From contig CANNZV010001166.1 of assembly GCA_947561585.1 (NCBI GenBank), positions 248,001 to 312,000 of the forward strand: a stretch of DNA of 64,000 nucleotides, written 5' to 3'. This document shows, piece after piece, positions 54,753 through 64,000 of this stretch. The notes under the pieces were generated by a model, which was given only the letters and a program-made list of their open reading frames with translations, did not search any database and was not told the DNA's origin. The DNA comes from Caprella mutica. Taxonomy: Eukaryota > Arthropoda > Malacostraca > Amphipoda > Caprellidae. A program made the translations under genes and the position numbers. Positions within the stretch are counted from its first letter, which is position 1, and the number at the start of each line of letters is the position of its first letter.

Positions 54753-56732
54753 TGGGCGGTGGAACTGCCAGTATAGTCTGGGCCTAACTATGGAAAGAAC
54801 ACTTATAATTACAATTATAATATGATAGCTCAAGAAGGTTCAATGAAGTTCAAACAATTAATTACATTGAATTTTTTCATTGGTTAAAATTGTCAGACTT
54901 TGCTAATCTCCGGATAGACTCCATTCTTTTTCATGGGATAGTGTTCCAGTTTTCTCCAGACGACTTCTGACGGTGCTAACACGAATAACTTTTTTCTGGG
55001 GCAAACGCTTCCTTTTTAATATCAGTGACAGTCTGACGAGAATTCTTCCGGTAACTTTGAATCAACAAGTTACAACTTAGTCTTGATTTTCTTTTCACTT
55101 TTGCCAATATCAATTACAGAGATAATTTGTTTATTCAGTTGCAGTTGTTGTTACCTAGTTATAAATCGATGAATGAAGTTTCTATTATTTGGTAGAAGTA
55201 GGGAAGTGACAAAGAATAAAACATTACAACAAATTCATAAGTTGATTTTGATGGATCGAAATTTCTTTCTCATGATTTTTAGTACAAATATTAGATTTAT
55301 AAAAAGGATGGGGAAAAAAGGATGTCATGTAAAGAGCTTTTAAGACTCAAAAGCTCAAACTAAATTTATAAATTTTGCAAATTATCTTGTTGTTGATTGA
55401 TGAAGAGAATCTGTGATTTCTAAAGGAAAATGGAATCTGCAATGTTTATGCAATCACTAATCACTGTTGTTTTTAAGAATACCCTAGTCATCATTGGTTG
55501 CGAAATCTTCCGTAAAATTACGGTGATGTTTTCTCTGCTCAAATCTATTGTTTGCTGTTACATTGATAAATCTGAATTCATAGAAAACAAAGTACATCTT
55601 GTTAAACACACCCCTGGCGATAATTGATAACAATGTTACTAAGAGGTGTAGATTCATATTCTTTATTTCATTCACTTTAAGTAGGCTAATAATTTGATGA
55701 TGACAATAAGAATAGACACATCATAAAAATGCATCATCAGTGGCCTTACTATTCCAATACAGTGCCAGTAATGACTAACGCATTGTTGGGGGCTGTGCTG
55801 TGCAATCACAGAGCGATTGGGGCAGGGGATTTACCTGCGGGCCACAGTAGGTCGTAAGGATGCGTCTCCTTTAAAGTTTGTCTCAGGTGAGCCTTTCACC
55901 CGAACACTTCGACACAGGAACAATGAGGCAAGAAACTGAGCAGAGGGATATTACATGATTTATTGGCTAAAAACAGTTAGAACACTTTCCAAGTAGCAAT
56001 GTTTCAGGGACAAAATTGCCCCAATATTGTAGCAAGGATACAAAAAACATAAAAAGATCGCTTATAGTGTAAGGAACAACGGGTAGAAGTTATGAAATAT
56101 CCATTGCAAAGATATGTATTGCAACACTAACAGCCCTTAAAATGTTGGGCCAGCAAAAGTTCCTTTAATCAATTAATGTTTAATTACTTAAATATACATA
56201 AGCTTCAATCTTTATTAATAAATCGTGTTGTATTTACAATTTGATATGCCAAGCGCTAATCACATACTATGGTCATATCTAAGATACTTCCTTTTATTTA
56301 TTATAAGAGCTAATTGTAATGGAAAATAGGCTTAATTTATTCTCCTTGTGTATTCAGATAAGTGATGAGATTAACGGAGTTTTATAATTGTGAGAAAATA
56401 TTTTCATTTGTTTACTTTAGAAACCAATTAAATGTACCATTTCATTTTATTAATCATATCTCTGGTTCAAATTATGATACCTATATAGTTGGTTTGTTTC
56501 TTATTATAGGAAATAGTGTTTTTTTATCCAAATACAATTTTGGTGAATATATACAGTAAGTGATTGAATGAACAGGAGTAGAACATCCTCTGTGTTAGAA
56601 GTTGTTGAAACAACTTTTTATTTTTAGTATTTTATAGTACCATTTCTTTCAAAGAACTGAACCCCTATTGTAACAATAAAACAGAAACAAAATTTAATAA
56701 ATTAACTAAACACATAGTCAAATATAAGTTGT

Positions 56733-57326
56733 TGTTACCTTCGCAGAATGCAGGAAGGTTATATTAATGACGGCATTTATTTATTTATTTATCATTATGT
56801 TATTTGCATAAGTGAAAAAGTGTCCAACCAAATTGACTGAAATTTGGTTAAGCGATTGGTTCATGTCTAGTGACCTGCTGGTAAAATTTTGGGAGTGACT
56901 CGGTAAAAGGTCAAGGTCATGGTCATTTATAACTCAAAAAGTATTGAACCATAATGCATGAAACTTAGTGGGAAGATTGGTCAATATACAGGAATCATTT
57001 TGTTATATTTTGGGAGCGATCGGGTCGAAGGTCAAAGATCAAGGTCAAGGCCATTTATAACTGAATAACTCAAAAAGTATTCAACCAAATTGTCTGAAAT
57101 TTGATGGGACGATTGGGCAATGTCCATGAACAATATGGTAGAATTTTAGGAGCGATCCGGTCAAAGGTCAAGGTCATTCAAAACTCAATAACTCAAAAAG
57201 TATTGAACCAAATTGCATGAAACTTGGTACGATTGGTCACTATCCAGTCACCAGTTTATCAGATTTTGGAAGCAAGCAGATAAGCGGTGGCGAAGGTTTG
57301 CGCTCTACCGAGTACGCGTAATCTAG
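56733..57326 (+). mobile_element. Dispersed element family R, copy R3
   Basis: Starts gttaccttcgcagaatgcag and ends ggcgaaggtttgcgctctac, then gtaatctag. Its four subrepeats are the best preserved of the three copies, with three exact tcaaggtca sites. Confidence 0.8.
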
Positions 57327-57582
57327 TTTAGAAGTATTTTGGCAACGGGTTTCTAGCTCGGGTTTGATGTAGAGTGACCAACGAGAATCTCAGACCCAAC
57401 TCCATGTGAATTTTTACTTTTTGTATATGTCAAGAGTCTTGTGTTTAAAACGCCACCTCCCACATTGTTGATACTGCGACACCGGACAGAAGATGCATCA
57501 CAGGACTAGGAGAGATGAACATAACGAGACATAAGAATAGAGAAAGGGAAATAGTCAACTGTTTCATATTTCAAGAAGTTCA

Positions 57583-57654
57583 ACCCAGGTAGCAATGTTT
57601 CTTGGGTCAATATTGGGACAATATTGGCTCGAGAATCATTATACTACCTGGGAA
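57583..57654. repeat. Short foldback repeat with cccaggtag/ctacctggg ends
   Basis: 9-bp perfect terminal inverted repeats about 70 bp apart surround caatattgggacaatattgg. A degraded relative, agtagcaatgtttcaggg, lies at about 55990-56035. Confidence 0.6.
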
Positions 57655-59199
57655 GATCCAAGAGACTACACAACAACACCAAGTAAAATAAACTATCCCT
57701 CATTCGTAAATTTTATAGTTTCTACATAAAGTATTTGTCGATTTTAAGTAAACGCACTATTCTACTGAAGACATTTTAAATAATGAAACATAATTGAATA
57801 TACGTTTCACTTATCTATTTTCATGAATGGAATTGGCAATCCATTCTCGTCAGACTCAAAAATTTACGGAAGTTAAACCTACCATCAAAATCGATCAGAA
57901 AGTTTTAGAGTAAAATGTTCGTGAATTGACAGATCCATCGAGTGAGTGGCAAAGAAAAGCCGATTCTCTCGAAATGTTCGATAGAGCAACACTCTTCCAC
58001 AGAGTCTGTGACCTCTCTTCCATGCAGCTCCATTGATTTTTATGCATTGAATAAATAAACACTGTAGTGACAGACAATCGAGAGATAAAATATAAATTTG
58101 AAGTTTAACAGTTTTTAATGAAACGGAACTATTACTGCTTTCATTTAATAACTAATGCGTCTTTATTAGTTTTCTCATACAATTTGCCATAAATATGATT
58201 ATGAACTGTTGTCCTGATGACGTCACGCACTCAAAACATCTCAATTGTCAGTACTACGCTTCTGTTTACAGTGTTTAAAATATATTTGAACACATGTGAA
58301 CAAGGCCGTAACTTAGGAATAATCTAGTTATACATTATGAAATGGAAAATTACCATTTGTCAAATATAAAAACAAGGTAACAAAACTGTTCAAGGAATAT
58401 AAACATTATCAATATCTACTGAATATTTAGAGCTGATCTTTGCAACTAAATACAATTTTCCTAACCTGATTTTAAAATACTCTGTTCAAAATACGTGTAA
58501 AATGTATTATCTTCTCTTCACTCGAAATATTTTTCCCGTTTGATAAAAGTAGATCAATTGATTTGCTAATCCGTGCACGTCGTACCTATAAATTTCCATT
58601 GCGAGCTGCTAATCCTGAAAATCTCCCCCAGCTGCAACCAGAAGGTAGTACACACGGCACACAGACATGTAAACTAAAGCCACTTGAGTGTTGTAACCAA
58701 AGAAATTTTAAAATATTACCATAGAGTAGAGAAAATGGTGTGACAATAGAAAGCATCTTTTTAAAGTCAATACTCCTCCTCATCACAGTGACATCAAAGA
58801 CATTTCCCGTACTCAATTCAATTAGTTTTTCTTCACATCTAAATAATGTTAAAGAGAAAATAAAACTGAATTTAGATTTTTCACAAAGACGACACTTACT
58901 CGTCAATAGACTCAATGACGCACATGGTGATAGTTATGTTTCGATATGCTGCATTCTGTATTTCTTTGATTACTTCATTCCTACTACAGTAACCATTGTT
59001 TACATTTCACATCAACTAGTGTACCTATTCCGTCCGTACAAAGTGACGGCATTTGTAATACGTCAATTTTATAGATACTGATAAAAGTTCAATCAATTTA
59101 GAATTGATGAAAAGACAGAAGAGTTAGCTCTAGAAGAAAAAAATAAATTAAAATTTAATGAAATTTAATGTAAATTATAAAATAAAGTTATCTAATAGA

Positions 59200-59870
59200 A
59201 TATAGGATAAAGTGCTACTATAGCAGTAGGATAAAGTGCTACTATAGCAATAGGATAAAGTGCTACTATAGCAATAGGATAAAGTGCTACTATAGCAATA
59301 GGATACAGTGCTACTATAGCAATAGAAGAAAGTGCTATTATAGCAATAGGATAAAGTGCTACTATAGCAATAGGATAAAGTGCTACTATAGCAGTAGGAT
59401 AAAGTGCTACTATAGCAATAGGATAAGTGCTACTATAGCAGTAGGATACAGTGCTACTATAGCAATAGGAGAAAGTGCTACTATAGCAAAAGGATAAGTG
59501 CTACTATAGCCAATAGGATAAAGTGCTACTATAGCAATAGGATAAAGTGCTACTATAGCAATAGGATAAAGTGCTGCTATAGCAATAGGATAAGTGCTAC
59601 TATAGCAATAGGATAAGTGCTACTATAGCAATAGGATAAGTGCTACTATAGCAATAGGATAAAGTGCTACTATAGCAATAGGATAAGTGCTACTATAGCC
59701 AATAGGATAAAGTGCTACTATAGCAATAGGATAAAGTGCTACTATAGCAATAGGATAAAGTGCTGCTATAGCAATAGGATAAGTGCTACTATAGCAATAG
59801 GATAAAGTGCTACTATAGCAATAGGATAAATGCTACTATAGCAATAGGATGAAGATCTAATATAGCAAGT
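59200..59870 (+). repeat. 24-bp tandem array (about 28 copies)
   Basis: The unit is ataggataaagtgctactat followed by agca, with 22- to 23-bp deletion variants. A block including tatagccaat and gtgctgctat recurs about 190 bp apart (59505-59590 and 59695-59770). Confidence 0.95.
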
Positions 59871-60327
59871 AGGTACTCAGCATACGACAGTTGGACATGT
59901 AATTCATTGCTAGGTCCAGTTTTTTAATATTCTTCCTGACGATGAATAGACATCTTTCTACGTAGGTATTCAAAAGTTCGAATTCTAAAGAATCCTTCAA
60001 CGTTGAGTTTGAATTACCCTCTTGAAATTATTAGGTGAGTGTGACGGACTGACAGACAAAATATGCTCTTACTATGATGTTAATTTTTTTATTTATGTAC
60101 ACTATCGCATACTATCTTGACCCCAACTTTTTATTTAAAATCACTTACTAATCATATTCAAGTGTTCATATCCTGTCTGCGCATTGTTTTAATATTTTGT
60201 TGTAGAGAATCTGAAGTCACACTTCAGATAATCAGACTGTATGCATGCAAAGTATTAATTAATTCCGGGTGTGTCCCTTTCATTAGTGTAATTTTGTGGT
60301 ATTAGATGTAGCAATGTCATTTAAAGG

Positions 60328-60695
60328 GATGGTGACACGATAACTGTGTGATGGTGACACGATAACTGTGTGATGGTGACACGATAACTGTGTGATGGTG
60401 ACACGATAACTGTGTGATGGTGACACGATAACTGTGTGATGGTGACACGATAACTGTGTGATGGTGACACGATAACTGTGTGATGGTGACACGATAACTG
60501 TGTGATGGTGACACGATAACTGTGTGATGGTGACACGATAACTGTGTGATGGTGACACGATAACTGTGTGATGGTGACACGATAACTGTGTGATGGTGAC
60601 ACGATAACTGTGTGATGGTGACACGATAACTGTGTGATGGTGACACGATAACTGTGTGATGGTGACACGATAACTGTGTGATGGTGACACGATAA
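60328..60695 (+). repeat. 22-bp tandem array (about 17 near-perfect copies)
   Basis: The unit is gatggtgacacgataactgt followed by gt. It is very homogeneous, so recently amplified. It abuts the 35-bp satellite at 60697 with no spacer. Confidence 0.97.
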
Positions 60696-60696
60696 T

Positions 60697-60789
60697 GATG
60701 GTCTCTCGAGTACAATATCATGCACTGTACTCATGGTCTCTCGAGTACAATATCATGCACTGTACTCATGGTCTCTCGAGTACAATATT
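60697..60789 (+). repeat. 35-bp satellite, left fragment
   Basis: The unit is atggtctctcgagtacaata followed by tcatgcactgtactc. About 2.7 copies precede the LINE insertion. Confidence 0.95.
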
Positions 60790-62081
60790 TTTATTTTATT
60801 TTTTTATTGAAACAGAATGTTACCTTACAATATATAAATTGTTGAATTACACGGTAATATTTAAACATTGGAACAAAGTAAGGAACAATTCAGGCCCGGA
60901 AAAGCTAGTGCTTCTAGGGCAGCCTAAAAAATACCTATTTAAAAAAACCTAACAATTATACATAAACTTACACCTTAATACAAAATTGTTAAAAAAATAC
61001 AACTACAAGAAAAAAAAGTAGAATTACAAAAATAGAGAAAAGAAAAATCAACTATATAAACGAAATAAACAACCTAATATGCAATTCACAATATAAAAAA
61101 AATCAAAGATCAGAATAGAAGTGATAACCAAAGCATAGACATAGAGTAATTTAAGCATCTACAATTAATCCCTTTTAAAGAAAGCAACCAATCATATAAT
61201 ATTCTCTCCTATTTAGAGAACTCCAATTAAATGCCCCTTGTAGTTTCGTTTAAATGTAATCAAAGATTGAGAACTTCTCAGGTTAACTGGCACCTCGTTC
61301 CATATTTTAACACCCGAGTAATAAATAGATGCTGGTGACTTAATTCGTTGAAAACGAGGTATTATCAGATCTGAACTATGCCTGGTGTTATAGGTATGCA
61401 AATCCTGGAAACTTTCTACCCTACTAACCAGTGTAGTATCATAATTCTCAATGGACACAGATTTAAACATATAAACGCCGATCATATACTTAAACAAACA
61501 ACTCAAAGGCAACAAATTCATTTCTCTAAATTAATCTTCAGTGTGTTCATTGTAATTCAACTTATTAACCACTCTTACCGCTTTTTTCTGTAAGACTTTA
61601 ATTTTATTTGAGTGACACAGTGGAGCTGTATACCACGCCTCAACTGCATACATGATATACGGGTGAACGAGTGCATTGTACAAAGAAATTAAGGTCACTA
61701 TGGGTACGAATGAGTTTATCTTGCGTAACACACCCAAACACCGGGACACCTTAAGAGAAATGTGATCTATATGATGTTTATATGACAACTTGCTGTCCAA
61801 ATAGATACCTAAAAACTTTACATAGTCAACTCTTTCAATCGAGTTCCCACCAATTACAATTGGGTCATTCAACGTGAACCTATCCCTATATGAATATATC
61901 ATATATTTAGTTTTGTTACAATTTATCTGAATTTTGTTAGCGCAGAGCCACCTATAGATCTTCCCTAGATTTTGATTCACAACAATAGGCAAAATATCAA
62001 CTTGATCTTTCCTTATGCTACACGCAAGAGTGCAGTCGTCCGCGAACTTAGTAAATTTGAAAAATTTCGCACTTAAAGGTA
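60790..62081 (-). mobile_element. 5'-truncated non-LTR retrotransposon (LINE) inside a 35-bp satellite
   Basis: About 1.29 kb splits the 35-bp satellite found at 60697-60789 and 62082-62556. On the - strand it reads: the RT catalytic motif FADD right at the truncated end, RT thumb/C-terminal region, a stop, about 400 bp of 3' UTR, and an A-rich tail (AATAAAAAAATAAAATAAAA). The satellite flanks both show aatatt (60784-60789 and 62082-62087), a possible short target-site duplication that is ambiguous because the unit itself contains it. 5' truncation fits target-primed reverse transcription. Confidence 0.85.
61213..62081 (-). pseudogene. LINE reverse transcriptase C-terminal fragment
   Basis: The sequence opens upstream of KFADDCTLACSI, whose FADD (62035-62046) is the RT active-site box. 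It continues through KIYRWLCANKIQINCNKTKY and VKFLGIYLDSKLSYKHHIDH, typical of CR1/Jockey-group RTs, and ends with a C-terminal module YNTRHSSDLIIPR ... WNEVPVNLRSSQSLITFKR. One in-frame TAA at 61531-61533 breaks the frame between two otherwise continuous segments. The N-terminal RT motifs and the endonuclease are missing. It is non-functional. Confidence 0.85.
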
Positions 62082-62556
62082 AATATTATGCACTGTACTC
62101 ATAGTCTCTCGAGTACAATATTATGCACTGTACTCATAGTCTCTCGAGTACAATATTATGCACTGTACTCATACTCTCTCGAGTACAATATTATGCACTG
62201 TACTCATAGTCTCTCGAGTACAATATTATGCACTATACTCATACTCTCTTGAGTACAATATTATGCACTATACTCATACTCTCTTGAGTACAATATTATG
62301 CACTGTACTCATGGTCTCTCGAGTACAATATCATGCACTGTACTCATGGTCTCTCGAGTACAATATCATGCACTGTACTCATAGTCTCTCGAGTACAATA
62401 TTATGCACTGTACTCACACTCTCTCGAGTACAACATTATGCACTGTACTCATGGTCTCTCGAGTACAATATTATGCACTGTACTCATGGTCTCTCGAGTA
62501 CAATATTATGCACTTTACTCATGGTCTCTCGAGTACAATATTATGCACTATAATCA
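62082..62556 (+). repeat. 35-bp satellite, right fragment (about 13.5 copies)
   Basis: The same 35-bp unit resumes after the LINE. Each unit has an internal gagtac...gtactc inverted repeat and mostly a CTCGAG site. Confidence 0.95.
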
Positions 62557-63157
62557 CACTTTTTTGTGTATATCATTCTGTTTATCTGCGATCAAAGCCA
62601 CTACTGTAGAGAGACTTCTGTGGAAATTCTCTTCCACCCCCACTCTTTCATGTGTCTTCTTGACTTTTCCTTGAAAGGCATTCTTCTTGAGAAAGTATTC
62701 GCGAGACATCAGAGGAAAAGTGTGTGTGATCAGTTGCCTTCTTGTTTCAAATGCAGGACTCTTTTTTCCAGGCTGGTGATAATATTCACGGTGCGTTGGA
62801 ATATTATATTGCTGTAGAATTTCCCCAGTGTTTGCGTGACAGCTTTCTCTGAAAGTTTCCTCAGCTTCTTAACTCCCCTATGGTATTTCCTTATAAAAAA
62901 CATTTTATTATTCGATACTTCCAAAGAATAGATAGTTTGAAAATCTAAATTAGAAAACTTGTAAGGAAGTAGGCCTAATATTACTTTGACGGATGCAAAA
63001 TTTATAAAGTTTTATGGCGTAAAACTTTAATCTTTTAATAAATTAATTTTTGTATTAAATTGAATATTTGCAAAATATTGCAAATTTATCCAAGGTACTG
63101 AAGATTAAAAGAGACTCTGGATAGAGTCAACGGTAGAACTCATCTATAATGAACTCC

Positions 63158-63332
63158 TCTATAGTGAATGTAGAGTCATGAGTAAGGAACTACTCCGTTT
63201 TGTGAACATATTTACTTTAGTCTGCCATGAAATGGCCCTCAGTTTTAGAAAACTAAAGAAATTTCATGGTAGACTAAAATAAATTTGTTGACTATATTGA
63301 GTAGTACAGGACTCTACATTCACTATACAGTA
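63158..63332. mobile_element. Foldback sequence related to the 52884 MITE
   Basis: ctatagtgaatgtagagtc (about 63160) pairs with gactctacattcactata (about 63311). An inner pair, tttagtctgccatgaaat and atttcatggtagactaaa, gives a long imperfect hairpin. The gaacatattta.tttagtctgcca stretch is shared with 52884-53261. Confidence 0.7.
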
Positions 63333-64000
63333 TTTCAATATATAGGATTTCCTACCGTATAGTCTATTTTCTGAGTATCTTTCCTTTCCCCTCACCACAT
63401 ACAAATTAAGTGATCTGTCTCCCCATAGAGAAAAGAGGGCATCTCTCCACCCTCTCATTGCATTTTTTCTGGAGGAATTTCTCCCCTTTACTTTGTTGTG
63501 GTTACATCGTTAATTAAAATTTGTGGAATGTCTATATATAGTAAGAGCCACTGGATAAAAGGCATGCAAGGAGTGTTTACCCCTGGTAAATAACACTCAC
63601 TTTACTTACGCTCTGTCTCAGTCAGTGCAAAGTCCTACAGAAACTGTGTAAATGGTGGCACTGGAGAGAATAAATAACACATGTTACAATAGTTAGTGGG
63701 TCAAATTATAACAGTCTAGATAAATTAAAACTCTAAAGTGAGTAATATTCTCACTTACATTCTCCATTAATCTGCTATCTGCATGGCTGAGTAATATTTT
63801 CGCATTAATTATTTAATTATTTCAATCAGAAAAGTTTTTTGTCTTCAATCGTACTCAGATAGACTTTTTTATCTATCAATTATTTTCAGATTAGAAGTAA
63901 CCAATGCTTTGATATTAACAGTTAGCACACTAATAACTGTGGTATCCTTCTTTTGCACAGAATAATAAATAGCTTACTAATGTTTACCCTTACTTTACCA

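Larger units (their letters stand above)
53635..64000. other. Presumed long intron after exon 14 (or 3' flank)
   Basis: The open donor at 53635 predicts at least one more exon, yet no ORF here has acceptor, phase and coding character together. The stretch holds the repeats and transposon copies listed separately. The unique parts at 54753-56732, 57655-59199 and 62557-64000 show nothing else recognisable. Confidence 0.5.

Noticed and set aside
59960..60000. gttcgaattc resembling a tRNA T-loop (B box)
   Set aside because: No A box, acceptor stem or anticodon arm fits around it.
60283..60734. Three - strand ORFs (VIVSPSHSYRVTITQLSCHH)
   Set aside because: Artefact of the 22-bp array, open in all frames.

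Overview
The window looks like invertebrate animal nuclear DNA. Exons are short and relatively GC-rich, with GT/AG introns inside AT-rich DNA. There is a BEL/Pao LTR retrotransposon (a group known from animals), a truncated non-LTR retrotransposon, several Tc1/mariner-type relics and MITEs, and about two dozen minisatellite arrays covering roughly a quarter of the 64 kb. I cannot place the organism more finely. There are no bacterial-style operons, no rRNA or tRNA genes that I can support, and no CRISPR array.

The one host gene I can support lies on the + strand from at least 15323 to 53634. Fourteen exons with consensus splice sites join in one frame without a stop (2581 nt, about 860 codons). 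Both ends of the protein lie outside the exons I can see. It has two to three ankyrin repeats, then a Ser/Gly/Pro-rich linker, then helical segments that look ARM/HEAT-like and are split by a 222-codon Ser/Gln-rich exon. I do not recognise the family. The last visible exon ends in an open splice donor at 53634, and I see no exon in the remaining 10.4 kb.

Layout: 1-15.3 kb has no recognised exon; it holds a TA-flanked MITE, a 32-bp satellite, a 31-bp satellite, two transposase relics, a 28-bp satellite and the first copy (R1) of a dispersed element. 15.3-29.2 kb is the first visible intron, with a 2.2-kb 19-bp array and an antisense BEL/Pao element (19963-27785) inserted in a 15-bp satellite. 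29.2-30.1 kb has three ankyrin-coding exons. 30.1-36.7 kb is an intron with a Mutator-like MITE, a TTAA-flanked MITE, R2 and a 23-bp array. 36.7-49.0 kb is the exon-dense part, with arrays packed into nearly every intron, including an inverted copy of the 32-bp satellite. 49.0-53.6 kb has the last two exons and more Tc1/mariner debris. 53.6-64 kb holds R3, four arrays and a truncated LINE that splits a 35-bp satellite.

The most notable signals are: a 19-bp intronic array in which each unit carries two 5' splice-site-like hexamers in the sense orientation; the same 32-bp satellite in opposite orientations 39 kb apart; three copies of an element carrying repeated TCAAGGTCA nuclear-receptor half-sites; and a BEL element with near-identical LTRs but two reading-frame breaks between protease and reverse transcriptase.
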